This document shows, piece after piece, positions 34,174 to 45,724 of a DNA stretch of 64,000 nt (position 1 is its first letter; every line of letters starts with the position of its first letter). The notes below the pieces were generated by a model that was given only the letters and a program-made list of their open reading frames with translations, had not been told where the DNA came from and did not search any database. The position numbers were made by a program, and so were the translations under genes. This stretch comes from Sulfitobacter delicatus (GTDB taxonomy: Bacteria > Pseudomonadota > Alphaproteobacteria > Rhodobacterales > Rhodobacteraceae), in NCBI RefSeq assembly GCF_900102535.1, contig NZ_FNBP01000002.1:577992-641991 (forward strand), in the 5' to 3' direction.

Positions 34174-35409
34174 ATGTGGAAGGGACTGCTTGACCAACTT
34201 CTGAACGGCATGATGGTACGCGACCGATTGCTGGTGCGTTTCCCCGATGGGGACAGCCGCCACTACGGCCCCGACATTGGCGAAACGGTGCAGATCGCCA
34301 TCAACGATCCCGCCACCATCCGCGCCCTATGTTTGCATCCCGAACTGGCCTTGGGCGAAGCCTTCATGGACGGTTCGCTGGTCCTGATCGACACCAATCT
34401 CGACGACCTGCTGCGCGTGCTCCTGCGCAACCGCGACGCGGGCGACATGCCCGCTTGGGTCGTCTCCTCGGACCGCTTCCGCTACCACCTGCGCCGCATC
34501 GTGCAACGCAACAGCCCGGTCCGGGCGCGGGCCAATGTGGCGCATCACTATGATATGTCGGATGAGCTTTACCGCCTCTTCCTCGACACCGACATGCAAT
34601 ATTCCTGCGCCTATTTCACCGATCCAAAAATGTCGCTCGAAGCCGCGCAAGAGGCCAAGAAAGCCCATATCGCCGCTAAGCTTTGCCTTGAGCCGGGCCA
34701 ACATGTGCTCGACATCGGCTGCGGCTGGGGTGGCCTCGCGCTGACGCTGGCCCGCGACTATGACGTGCGTGTCACCGGCATCACCTTATCGGAAAACCAA
34801 CTCCGCACCGCCCGCACCCGCGCCGAGGCCGAGGGTCTCTCTGACCGCGTGCAATTCTTCCTCGAAGACTACCGCGACACCCAAGGCATCTTTGACCGTA
34901 TCGTCAGCGTCGGCATGTTGGAGCACGTCGGCCTGCCCAACTTCGACACCTATTTCACCCGACTGCACGATCTGCTGACCCCGGATGGCATCGCCCTCAT
35001 CCACGCCATCGGCCGCAGCGCACCGCCGATGCCGCATAGCGCATGGCTCAACAAATACATCTTCCCGGGGGGCTACGTCCCGTCGCTGTCGGAAATCGCA
35101 GGCCCGATGGAGCGCGCCGGCCTGTGGCAAAGCGACATTGAAATCTGGCGCCTGCACTACGCCCGCACCCTGCGGGCATGGCGCAAACGGTTTGAGGCCA
35201 ACAGTGACAAGCTGCGCGAGATGTATGACGACCGTTTCCTCGCCATGTTCCGCTACTACTTCGCCATCTGCATTGCCTCTTTCGAGCATCAGGCCCAGGC
35301 CGTCTATCAATTCCAACTGGCCCGCAAACGCGATTCGGTACCGCTGACGCGCGATTACCTCTACCGCCACCCAAGCCGCCTGCCCCCGCAGCGCGCAACG
35401 ACAAGCTGA
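34174..35409 (+). CDS. cfa: Cyclopropane-fatty-acyl-phospholipid synthase family methyltransferase
   Basis: A 411-residue SAM-dependent enzyme that methylenates unsaturated acyl chains of membrane phospholipids. An N-terminal lipid-binding domain (about 1-110) precedes the methyltransferase domain: YDMSDELYRLFLD, MQYSCAYF, the SAM loop VLDIGCGWGGLALTLA, GITLSENQ and the late SVGMLEHVG. The length is slightly above E. coli Cfa. The ATG at 34174 is chosen because GGGGGAA precedes it; ATG at 34162 is a possible alternative adding four residues. A close relative may methylate rather than cyclopropanate. A candidate promoter lies 65-90 bp upstream. Confidence 0.88.
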   Translation: MWKGLLDQLLNGMMVRDRLLVRFPDGDSRHYGPDIGETVQIAINDPATIRALCLHPELALGEAFMDGSLVLIDTNLDDLLRVLLRNRDAGDMPAWVVSSDRFRYHLRRIVQRNSPVRARANVAHHYDMSDELYRLFLDTDMQYSCAYFTDPKMSLEAAQEAKKAHIAAKLCLEPGQHVLDIGCGWGGLALTLARDYDVRVTGITLSENQLRTARTRAEAEGLSDRVQFFLEDYRDTQGIFDRIVSVGMLEHVGLPNFDTYFTRLHDLLTPDGIALIHAIGRSAPPMPHSAWLNKYIFPGGYVPSLSEIAGPMERAGLWQSDIEIWRLHYARTLRAWRKRFEANSDKLREMYDDRFLAMFRYYFAICIASFEHQAQAVYQFQLARKRDSVPLTRDYLYRHPSRLPPQRATTS

Positions 35410-35455
35410 ACCCGCGCCAAACCCCTTTTTTCCAAGGCCCCGGCCCATTCCCCCC

Positions 35456-35483
35456 TTGCAGCCCCCGCCGCCATCCCTATAAG
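35456..35483 (+). promoter_or_regulatory. Candidate sigma-70 promoter of carB
   Basis: TTGCAG (35456-35461), a 16-bp spacer and TATAAG (35478-35483), 31 bp upstream of the carB start. The palindrome ATTTGCAAAT (35492-35501) lies near the expected transcription start. Moderate match only. Confidence 0.4.
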
Positions 35484-35514
35484 GCAGGACAATTTGCAAA
35501 TTTAGGGGGCCGCC

Positions 35515-38874
<3,360 letters not shown>

Positions 38875-38898
38875 GAAGCGATCCCGCGCTCGCGTGGG

Positions 38899-39072
38899 CA
38901 GACTGTCCAGTGGACAGTCTGAGCTTCGAACGGGCGGAGCACCGGGGCTAACCCCACACGCTCCGCCCCCTAGCACTCACCGTTCTACCGTCGGCGACTA
39001 GCGCCGAACCTGTCAGCCACCCACCCGCCCGGTGGCACACCGGGCATCGCCCTCCCTCCCCCCGGAGGGCGA
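38899..39072. repeat. Cluster of five adjacent inverted repeats downstream of carB
   Basis: Five perfect stems follow one another: CAGACTGTCC/GGACAGTCTG (38899-38921), GGGCGGAGC/GCTCCGCCC (38932-38968, with an inner GGGG/CCCC), TCGGCG/CGCCGA (38991-39007), GCCCGGTG/CACCGGGC (39027-39045) and TCGCCCTCC/GGAGGGCGA (39047-39072). They fill the 317-bp spacer between convergent carB and the BrnA-like gene. No T-tracts are attached, so they look more like REP/BIME-type elements than intrinsic terminators. Confidence 0.8.
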
Positions 39073-39191
39073 TCTTGCAACGTCACTCTCCCCACACCCC
39101 AAGCGCCTCCTGCCCCCGCACCCGCCTCATACACGAACCAAATCGCCCCCCAGGGAGGGCGCCCCCCTCACCACTCTCTTCCCAAGCCCCC

Positions 39192-39689
39192 TCACCCCTC
39201 CCCACCCCGACACGACCGAAACACCCCCAGCGCCTCCGCGTCCCCCGTCAACTCCTCCTCCGCCAAATACCGCTCCTCATTCAACGAATAGAGCCGCCCG
39301 TCATCCCGCCGCACCACCCCGTGATGCGCCATCTCAACCTCCCCCGTCCGCGGCCGCGAATACTGCATCAACAACGCCACCTCCAAATCCTCCGCCTCCG
39401 GCCCGTTGATCACCCCGGCCAACCGCCCATGCATCCAGGCCCGGAGCACATCGTTCATCCGCTCCTGATAGCCCCGCCCCATGGCGCGAAAGAACTTCAC
39501 CACATCCTCCTCCAGCCGGATCGTCAGCCGCACCTTGGGCCGCCGCCCCCGCGCCCGCGCAATCTCGTGCCAGTCGTCGGGCACCGCCCCATTGTCCAAG
39601 ACCGCCTGATGCACGTCCCATTTCACCTGCTGCATGACGTCGGTAAAATAGTTCATATGCATCCGCTGCACATGCCCGCGCTTGGCCAT
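39192..39689 (-). CDS. BrnA-like antitoxin family protein, no toxin partner seen
   Basis: A 165-residue protein whose central part (about 51-93, PKVRLTIRLEEDVVKFFRAM through VLRAWMHGRL) matches the BrnA/COG3514 antitoxin domain, a ribbon-helix-helix DNA-binding fold. The family is usually about 80-100 residues and paired with the RNase BrnT; here there are about 50 extra N-terminal and 70 extra C-terminal residues and no brnT-like gene on either side. It may have become a free-standing transcription factor. The start at 39689 is well supported by AGGAGGACCT immediately upstream, although the frame extends to 39956. An inverted repeat near 39758 is a possible operator. Confidence 0.8.
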   Translation of the reverse strand: MAKRGHVQRMHMNYFTDVMQQVKWDVHQAVLDNGAVPDDWHEIARARGRRPKVRLTIRLEEDVVKFFRAMGRGYQERMNDVLRAWMHGRLAGVINGPEAEDLEVALLMQYSRPRTGEVEMAHHGVVRRDDGRLYSLNEERYLAEEELTGDAEALGVFRSCRGGEG

Positions 39690-39757
39690 AGGTCCTCCTG
39701 TGTCAAAGCCGTGGCAAGTCTGTTGCAAGTTCGTTAAAATAATCTCTGACCACCGTA

Positions 39758-39772
39758 TGCACGCGCCGTGCA
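39758..39772. promoter_or_regulatory. Inverted repeat TGCACG-CGC-CGTGCA, candidate operator
   Basis: A perfect 6-bp inverted repeat with a 3-bp centre, 69 bp upstream of the BrnA-like start in the 184-bp divergent spacer. A related half (GTGTAC) follows at about 39780. It could be the autoregulatory site of the ribbon-helix-helix protein. Confidence 0.4.
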
Positions 39773-39873
39773 CGCCCGGTGTACAGGCTGTGACAATGAC
39801 CAAAGGGTTAATCCCCATGGCCCAACCAAATGAACAAGATGAGCCAAGCCTTTGGCGAGAAAGGATACTTCTG

Positions 39874-40998
39874 ATGTACCAAGCCGCCATCACCGGCACG
39901 GGCGTTTTCACCCCGAAACAGACCATCACCAACGCCGAACTGGTCGAAGCCTTCAACGCCTACGCGGACCTCTATAACGCTGAAAACGCCGAAGCGATTG
40001 AGGCCGGCAAGATCGCGCCCAAGCCCCATTCGTCCGAGGAGTTCATCGTCAAAGCCAGCGGCATCGAGCAGCGCTATGTCATGGATAAATCAGGGATTCT
40101 CGACCCCAATATCATGCACCCCCTGCTGCGCCAGCGCAGCGACGAAGAGCCGTCCCTCATGGCCGAAATGGCCGTCGACGCCGCTCAAAAAGCACTCGCC
40201 CAAGCGGGCAAAACCGCCGCGGATGTCGACCTCGTCATCTGCGCCGCCTCCAACCTAGAGCGCGCCTACCCCGCCGTCGCCATCGAAATCCAAGACCTAT
40301 TGGAAATCAAAGGCTTCGCCTTCGACATGAACGTGGCCTGCTCCTCCGCCACCTTCGGCATCCAAGCCGCCGCCGACATGATCCGCTCCGGCTCCATCCG
40401 CTCCGCCTTGGTGGTCAACCCCGAGATCTGCTCCGCCCACCTCGAATGGCGCGACCGGGACTGCCATTTCATCTTTGGCGACGTTGCCACCGCCACGCTG
40501 GTGGAACGCGCCGAAGACGCAAGCGGCCCCTGTTTCGATATCATTTCAACACGTTGCGCGACCGACTATTCCAACAACATCCGCAACAACAACGGCTTCC
40601 TGCGCCGCTCCCGCCCCGATGGTCTGGCTGACCGCCGCGACATGCAATTCATGCAAAACGGCCGCAAAGTCTTCAAAGAAGTGCTGCCCATGGTCGCCGA
40701 ACATATCGGCAACCACATGGCCGACAACGACGTGCAATCCTCTGATCTGAAACGGGTTTGGCTGCATCAAGCCAACAAATCCATGAATGATTTTATTGGC
40801 CGCAAAGTGCTGGGCCGCGAGCCGGAACCGGGTGAACAGCCCAACATCCTGCAAGACTACGCCAACACCTCCTCTGCCGGGTCGATCATCGCCTTTGCCA
40901 AACATTCCAGCGACTTGGAGGATGGTGACACAGGACTGATCTGCTCCTTCGGCGCGGGCTATTCAGTGGGCTCCGTCCTCGTCCGGAAACGCGACTAA
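39874..40998 (+). CDS. 3-oxoacyl-ACP synthase III-type enzyme (FabH-like)
   Basis: A 374-residue thiolase-fold condensing enzyme. The catalytic triad is visible: C156 (FDMNVACSSATFG), H298 (VWLHQANKSMNDF) and N331 (YANTSSAGSI). It is longer than housekeeping FabH (about 320), with an insert near residues 25-60 (FNAYADLYNAENAEAIEAG), and belongs to the widespread second KAS III group of proteobacteria. It should condense acyl-CoA with malonyl-ACP; the starter is unknown. AAAGGA precedes the ATG at 39874 at somewhat long spacing. It is divergent from the BrnA-like gene and monocistronic. Confidence 0.9.
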   Translation: MYQAAITGTGVFTPKQTITNAELVEAFNAYADLYNAENAEAIEAGKIAPKPHSSEEFIVKASGIEQRYVMDKSGILDPNIMHPLLRQRSDEEPSLMAEMAVDAAQKALAQAGKTAADVDLVICAASNLERAYPAVAIEIQDLLEIKGFAFDMNVACSSATFGIQAAADMIRSGSIRSALVVNPEICSAHLEWRDRDCHFIFGDVATATLVERAEDASGPCFDIISTRCATDYSNNIRNNNGFLRRSRPDGLADRRDMQFMQNGRKVFKEVLPMVAEHIGNHMADNDVQSSDLKRVWLHQANKSMNDFIGRKVLGREPEPGEQPNILQDYANTSSAGSIIAFAKHSSDLEDGDTGLICSFGAGYSVGSVLVRKRD

Positions 40999-41026
40999 GC
41001 GTTTCCGGGCTGCGGATCACCGCAGG

Positions 41027-41743
41027 TTAAGTGTCTTTTAACGATACTCGCTTATGAACCTCGTCAGCGCTTTCCACGCGCTCTGAATAACGATCAACGA
41101 GGTACTCCGCCCGGCCACGCACCAACCATGTGAACTTAACCAGTTCCTCCATCACGTCGACAATGCGGGCCAGAAACGGCCCCTGCGGCAAACGTCCGCC
41201 CTCGTCGAACTCCAGCCACGCCTTTGGGATGCTGGATTGATTGGGGATCGTCACCATCCGCATCCAGCGGCCTAGAATACGCATCTGGTTCACCGCGTTA
41301 AAGGATTGCGACCCACCGCTGACCTGCATCACGGCCAGCGTCTTGCCCTGTGTCGGGCGAATGCCGCCTTTCAGCGACAGCGGCAGCCAATCGATCTGCG
41401 CTTTCATGATCGAGGTCATCGCCCCATGCCGCTCGGGGCTGGACCAGACCATACCCTCGGCCCAAACGGCCAGCTCGCGTAGTTCCACGACTTTCGGATG
41501 CTCCGCAGGCGCGTCATCCGGCAGCGGCAGACCGGACGGGTCAAATATACGGGTCTCGCAACCTAGATATTCCAATATCCGCGCCGCTTCCTGCGCCGCT
41601 TTGAGCGAATAGCTGACTTCGCGCAGCGAGCCATATAGCAACAAAATCCGTGGCTTATGCCCCGGATCATCTGCCGCCTTCAATGCCGCCACATCAATCT
41701 GCGGCAATGCCTCTTTGCGCAGGTTGTCCAAGCCATCTGTCAT
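41027..41743 (-). CDS. arsH: ArsH-type NADPH-dependent FMN reductase
   Basis: A 238-residue flavodoxin-like flavoprotein. [31 protein letters not shown] and [20 protein letters not shown] are typical of ArsH, which oxidises trivalent organoarsenicals or acts as an NADPH:FMN/quinone reductase. No arsR, arsB or arsC gene is adjacent, so a general oxidative-stress role is possible. ATG at 41743 is taken as start; a GTG immediately upstream would add one residue. It is divergent from the thymidine kinase gene. Confidence 0.9.
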   Translation of the reverse strand: MTDGLDNLRKEALPQIDVAALKAADDPGHKPRILLLYGSLREVSYSLKAAQEAARILEYLGCETRIFDPSGLPLPDDAPAEHPKVVELRELAVWAEGMVWSSPERHGAMTSIMKAQIDWLPLSLKGGIRPTQGKTLAVMQVSGGSQSFNAVNQMRILGRWMRMVTIPNQSSIPKAWLEFDEGGRLPQGPFLARIVDVMEELVKFTWLVRGRAEYLVDRYSERVESADEVHKRVSLKDT

Positions 41744-41864
41744 CACGCTATCCCCAATAAGAACCTGCTTGCCCCTTACCCCCTCGCCGCCCCGATGTCA
41801 TCCCGCAGCCCGCCTTGGTCATTCAATCTTGATCCGCCTCGGCGGGCGGCGTAACACCCGACCC

Positions 41865-42446
41865 ATGGCCAAGCTTTACTTCAACTACTCGACCATGAAT
41901 GCCGGTAAATCCACGGTGCTGCTACAAGCCGCGCATAACTACGTGGAACGCGGCATGGTGCCCTATTTGCTGACCGCGCAGTTCGACAACCGCGCAGGCG
42001 AAGGCCGCATCGCCTCGCGGATTGGCATCGGTCAAAAGGCGGATACTTTCGGCCCCGGAGAAGACCTCTTGGCCAAGGTCAAAGCCCGCCTCGCCGACGG
42101 CCCCTGCGCCTGTATCTTCATCGACGAAGCCCAGTTTTTAGAAGCCGAGCAGGTCTGGCAACTCGCCCGCGCCGTCGATGACCTAGGCGTGCCGATCATG
42201 TGCTACGGCCTGCGTGTCGACTTCCAAGGCAAGCTCTTCCCCGGCTCCGCTGCCCTGCTCGCGCTGGCCGATGAGATGCGCGAAGTGCGCACCATTTGCC
42301 ACTGTGGAAAGAAGGCGACGATGGTCGTGCGCCAAGACGCCGAAGGCCATGTCATGCGGGCTGGTGCGCAGGTGCAGATCGGCGGCAATGAGACCTATGT
42401 CTCGCTCTGCCGCCGTCATTGGCGCGCTGCTGTGGGTGACAGCTAG
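41865..42446 (+). CDS. tdk: Thymidine kinase
   Basis: A 193-residue type II thymidine kinase phosphorylating thymidine to dTMP. The P-loop is STMNAGKST (10-17), the Walker B-like lid is CIFIDEAQFL, and a structural zinc site is formed by cysteines in TICHCGKKAT and the late SLCRRHW. The length is usual. With deoA in the same window it shows that thymidine can be either salvaged or degraded. The stop codon is shared antisense with the neighbouring gene (CTAG at 42443-42446). Confidence 0.96.
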   Translation: MAKLYFNYSTMNAGKSTVLLQAAHNYVERGMVPYLLTAQFDNRAGEGRIASRIGIGQKADTFGPGEDLLAKVKARLADGPCACIFIDEAQFLEAEQVWQLARAVDDLGVPIMCYGLRVDFQGKLFPGSAALLALADEMREVRTICHCGKKATMVVRQDAEGHVMRAGAQVQIGGNETYVSLCRRHWRAAVGDS

Positions 42447-43393
42447 ACGGCGTTCGGCAAGGGCTGACCGTCAAGAAAAGCCTGCAAATTCGCGACCGCC
42501 ATCAACCCCATATCGACCCGCACCTCTAGAGCTGCCGTGCCCAAATGCGGCAGCAGCACGACGTTGTCGAGGTCGCGGAGCGCCTGCGGCACCTTGGGTT
42601 CGAACTCATAAACATCCAACCCCGCACCGCCGATCCGCCCGGCTTGCAGGGCGTCGATCAAGGCCGCCTCTTCCACCACATCGCCGCGGGCAATGTTGAT
42701 CAGGAGCGCATGGGGCTGCATCGCTGCGAGAACTGTCGCGCCAATCAGATGACGCGTTTCAGCACCGCCGGGGACGGCTACGACGAGCACATCAACCTTG
42801 CCCGCCAGTTCCTCAAGGCTTTCGACACGCGTTGCCGGGAAAGCCAAGTCCTTGGCACTACGGTTGAAATAGCTGATGTCCATGCCGAAGCCGAAATGGC
42901 AACGCTGCGCAATCACCTGACCGATCCGCCCCATGCCGACAATGCCGACCCGTTTCCCGCTCAGATGAAGCCCCAACATTTGGGTCGGATGCCAGCCCTC
43001 CCAAGCGCCGGATCGCACCAGCCGCTCGCCCTCACCCGCACGACGGGCGCACATGAGCATCAATGTCATGGCGATGTCTGCCGTAGCGTCCGTCACCGCG
43101 CCGGGGGTGTTGGTGACCGCCACCCCGGCGGCGCGGGCGGCGTTGACGTCAATGTGATTATAGCCGACACCGAAATTGGCGAGCAGCTTGCAGCGCGGCT
43201 GGGGCACATCTGCAAAGACCTCAGCCGAAAAGGCATCTCCCAACGTCGGCATCACCGCGTCATAGTCCCGAAGTGCTGCACGCAATTCATCGGCGCTTAG
43301 GGGCGCAGTCTCCTGGCGAACGGTGACGTCACAACCCGAAAGCGCCTCTGTCACTTCGTCGGTCAAAGGTCTGGCAATCAATATCTTTTTCAA
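42443..43393 (-). CDS. D-2-hydroxyacid dehydrogenase (glyoxylate/hydroxypyruvate reductase-like)
   Basis: A 316-residue NAD(P)-dependent enzyme reducing a 2-keto acid. The nucleotide-binding glycines GMGRIG are at 153-158 (VGIVGMGRIGQVIAQ), and the catalytic set is R236 (INIARGDVV), E265 (DVYEFEPKV) and H283 (LLPHLGTA). The substrate loop LLANFGVGYNHIDV fits glyoxylate/hydroxypyruvate reductases. The start is TTG at 43393, supported by GGAGGG 8 bp upstream; it overlaps the stop of the CsaA-like gene by 4 bp (TTGA). It is the last gene of the proC–csaA–dehydrogenase operon. Confidence 0.92.
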   Translation of the reverse strand: MKKILIARPLTDEVTEALSGCDVTVRQETAPLSADELRAALRDYDAVMPTLGDAFSAEVFADVPQPRCKLLANFGVGYNHIDVNAARAAGVAVTNTPGAVTDATADIAMTLMLMCARRAGEGERLVRSGAWEGWHPTQMLGLHLSGKRVGIVGMGRIGQVIAQRCHFGFGMDISYFNRSAKDLAFPATRVESLEELAGKVDVLVVAVPGGAETRHLIGATVLAAMQPHALLINIARGDVVEEAALIDALQAGRIGGAGLDVYEFEPKVPQALRDLDNVVLLPHLGTAALEVRVDMGLMAVANLQAFLDGQPLPNAV

Positions 43394-43728
43394 TGCATCC
43401 GCCCTCCATCAGGCACTTTTTGATCCGGCGAAAGCAACACGATCTCGCCATCCGCGTCCGGCAGGCCGAGCACCAATACTTCGGACATGAACGGTCCGAT
43501 CTGCCGGGGTGGGAAGTTCACCACCGCCACGACCTGACGGCCCACAAGTATCTCAGGCGTATAGTGCGCAGTGATTTGGGCAGACGTCTTCCGCTCGCCG
43601 ATCTCGGGCCCGAAATCGACCCAGAGTTTGATTGCAGGCTTGCGCGCTTCGGGGAAAGCTTCGGCGCGGGTGACCGTTCCTGTACGGATGTCTACTATCA
43701 GAAAATCGTCGAAGGAAATCTCAGCCAT
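43390..43728 (-). CDS. CsaA-like tRNA-binding OB-fold protein
   Basis: A 112-residue protein consisting of one EMAP-II/CsaA-type OB fold. DFLIVDIRTGTVTRAEAFPE, LWVDFGPEIGERKTSAQIT and FPPRQIGPFMSEVLVLG are characteristic. CsaA proteins bind tRNA and act as export-linked chaperones in Bacillus. The ATG at 43728 overlaps the end of proC by 8 bp; an open frame further upstream lies entirely within proC. Middle gene of a three-gene operon. Confidence 0.9.
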   Translation of the reverse strand: MAEISFDDFLIVDIRTGTVTRAEAFPEARKPAIKLWVDFGPEIGERKTSAQITAHYTPEILVGRQVVAVVNFPPRQIGPFMSEVLVLGLPDADGEIVLLSPDQKVPDGGRMH

Positions 43729-44536
43729 TGGCAAGCTCCCGCGAACGATCAGCGGCAGCGGAGACGGCGCGGTCCAGCAAAGCGGGGAAGCCGTTTTGCG
43801 CATCCATTAGCACCTCTAGCGCTGCCTGCGTCGTGCCGTTCGGGCTTGTGACATTCACACGCAATTGGCCCGGGTCCTCCTCGGCCTCCATCGCCAAAGC
43901 CCCTGCGCCCGCGACGGTTGCCTTGGCCAATTGCAGCGCCAGTTCCTCAGGCAACCCCTGTGCGACGCCAGCGGCGGCCATGCATTCGATCATGTGGAAA
44001 ACATAGGCCGGGCCAGAGCCACTGACCCCGGTGACAGCGTCGATCTGCGCTTCTTCTTGAAGGCGCACAACCTCGCCCACAGCACTGAGAAGCGCTTCTG
44101 CTTCGTCCAACGACCGGCTTCCTGCCTTCGCATTACCGACGATCGCGGTGATCCCTTTGGAGATAGCGGCGGGCGTGTTGGGCATGGCCCTGACGATCGG
44201 CGTCTCAGCGCCGAGGATGCTCTCGAAATACCCGATGGTTGTGCCTGCGGCGACACTGACAAAGAGCGTATCGCCATTGCCCATGGTCTGCAGGGTCGGC
44301 AGCGCTTCGGCCATCATCTGCGGTTTTACGGCAACCAGCACAACAGCCGGGGCCGCGGGCAGCTTGGCATTCAGGTTTACCCCAGTGCCCTGCAACCAGT
44401 CCGAGGGCTTCGGGTCCACCACCCAGACTGCACCTGCTGGCAGCCCGCGGGCCAGCCAGCCCGCAAGCATCGCAGAACCCATCTTGCCACAGCCCAGTAA
44501 AACCAAACCGTCACGCGCTACTCTGCTGTCTTTCAT
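43721..44536 (-). CDS. proC: Pyrroline-5-carboxylate reductase
   Basis: A 271-residue NADPH-dependent enzyme making proline from pyrroline-5-carboxylate. The N-terminal dinucleotide motif is LVLLGCGKMGSAMLAGWLAR, followed by VVLVAVKPQMM, IVRAMPNTPAAI and the C-terminal helix TGVSGSGPAYVF...VNVTSPNGTTQAAL, all diagnostic of ProC. The ATG at 44536 follows GGGGGGAA. It heads the operon with csaA-like and 2-hydroxyacid dehydrogenase genes and lies 30 bp after ybjN, so it may be co-transcribed with that gene. Confidence 0.95.
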   Translation of the reverse strand: MKDSRVARDGLVLLGCGKMGSAMLAGWLARGLPAGAVWVVDPKPSDWLQGTGVNLNAKLPAAPAVVLVAVKPQMMAEALPTLQTMGNGDTLFVSVAAGTTIGYFESILGAETPIVRAMPNTPAAISKGITAIVGNAKAGSRSLDEAEALLSAVGEVVRLQEEAQIDAVTGVSGSGPAYVFHMIECMAAAGVAQGLPEELALQLAKATVAGAGALAMEAEEDPGQLRVNVTSPNGTTQAALEVLMDAQNGFPALLDRAVSAAADRSRELANG

Positions 44537-44566
44537 CGTTCCCCCCGAAGTTGTTCGGGGACTTTG

Positions 44567-45067
44567 TTACGCCCGCCCGTAAGCCTCTGCAATGGCGACA
44601 TCCATCGCGGCTTTGGGAGATTGATCGCCCCAAACCAGCAATTGCAGCGCGGGGTAGTAGCGTTCAGCGCTCATCACAGCGGCGCCAATCATTGTGTCGA
44701 TCTGCTCGGGCCCTGCATGCTGGCCGCCCGACAGGACAAGGCCGTAGCGGTAAACCATCAGCTGCTGATCGGCCCAGAAGGTGAAAGCGCCTGCCCAGCA
44801 TTGATCATTCACGAGGTTTAACAAATCATAAAGCTTTGGCAATTTTTCCGCCGGGGGCTCCATCTCAAATGTGCAGATCAGACGTAGGGTCTCGTCATAA
44901 GCGGACCAAGCAAGGGTGATGGAATAGGTCCGCCACTGGCCTTCTACAGCCATAGCGATCTGGTCGTCCGCCACGCGGTCGAATTCCCAATCGTGATGGG
45001 CTGCTAAATTTTCCACGATATCAATGGGGTGAATGTCTTCTTCAAGGTAATGCTCGGACAGGGCCAT
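44567..45067 (-). CDS. YbjN domain-containing protein
   Basis: A 166-residue soluble protein with the YbjN (type III secretion chaperone-like) fold. Residues about 10-140 carry HPIDIVENLAAHHDWEFDRV, then alternating strands (WRTYSITLAWSAYDETLRLI) and the NDQCWAGAFTFWADQQLMVYR region. YbjN proteins affect stress tolerance and motility in enterobacteria, but the biochemical role is unknown. The ATG at 45067 follows AGAGGTGG; an upstream in-frame extension to 45268 is unlikely. It may be the first gene of the proC operon (30-bp gap). A tandem repeat array lies 140-190 bp upstream. Confidence 0.85.
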   Translation of the reverse strand: MALSEHYLEEDIHPIDIVENLAAHHDWEFDRVADDQIAMAVEGQWRTYSITLAWSAYDETLRLICTFEMEPPAEKLPKLYDLLNLVNDQCWAGAFTFWADQQLMVYRYGLVLSGGQHAGPEQIDTMIGAAVMSAERYYPALQLLVWGDQSPKAAMDVAIAEAYGRA

Positions 45068-45204
45068 TTCGCCACCTCTCAATCTGTTCCGGGCGGAGCG
45101 CCGGGACGCTACCAACCATGGAAGCCTGCACAAATAGACGTGTAACTTTACCTCGCCTATACAATATATGGTGGTCCGGCAGGGCCGATCTGGCAAGGTT
45201 TTTC

Positions 45205-45254
45205 TTGGGGATAAACACAAATCGTAGGGGATAACCGCAATAAATTGTGGGTAA
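45205..45254. repeat. Three DnaA-box-like 9-mers at exact 20-bp spacing
   Basis: TGGGGATAA (45206-45214), AGGGGATAA (45226-45234) and TGTGGGTAA (45246-45254) each differ by one or two bases from TGTGGATAA and are spaced exactly 20 bp apart, on the same helical face. They sit in the 319-bp spacer 45068-45386, upstream of ybjN. A GC hairpin, CTGCCCC/GGGGCAG (45331-45348), follows the ubiK end in the same spacer. No replication gene is near. This looks like a protein-binding array. Confidence 0.5.
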
Positions 45255-45386
45255 GTCGCGGAAAACATCTAGGATTGGGGGAATGGGGTAATTTCTGGGC
45301 TGGACCGAAACGTCCTAGCAAATTGAGCCACTGCCCCGGCGGGGGCAGCAGTAAAGCGTCCGTCTGAGCGATAAGGGCCCTTTGGG

Positions 45387-45629
45387 TCAGCCTTTAGCTT
45401 CGAGCTTTTCCAGACGCGTTTTCAGCGATTCATTTTCCTCGCGGGCCTTCTGCGCCATTGCACGCACGGCGTCGAACTCTTCGCGGGTCACAAAGTCGCG
45501 ATCTGCGAGCCAACGATCCAGCATGCCCTTAAAGGCCGTCTCCGCCTCATCCTTGGCGCCCTGGGCCACGCCCATCGCATTTGTCATCATCTGTGAAACG
45601 TCGTCGAAAAACTTGTTACGGGTCTGCAT
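45387..45629 (-). CDS. ubiK: UbiK family accessory factor (BMFP domain)
   Basis: An 80-residue protein with an amphipathic N-terminal helix ([20 protein letters not shown]) and a C-terminal coiled coil (about 45-78, [20 protein letters not shown] then [10 protein letters not shown]). This is the UbiK/YqiC layout: in E. coli it is an accessory factor that trimerises and helps the ubiquinone biosynthesis complex under air. The start and length are typical. It is divergent from lgt. Confidence 0.9.
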   Translation of the reverse strand: MQTRNKFFDDVSQMMTNAMGVAQGAKDEAETAFKGMLDRWLADRDFVTREEFDAVRAMAQKAREENESLKTRLEKLEAKG

Positions 45630-45724
45630 GTCTGGCCTCCGGATGTCATGTTAGCCTCTATATGGGGCGCGCAGCCCTTACCCGCAAGGTTGACTTCCCC
45701 GCGCGGCCTTGCTCAATCAGCGAC

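Noticed and set aside
45205..45254. Origin of replication suggested by DnaA-box-like sites
   Set aside because: No dnaA, parAB, hemE or gidA-type neighbours, no AT-rich unwinding region, and only three degenerate boxes. A regulatory array is more likely.
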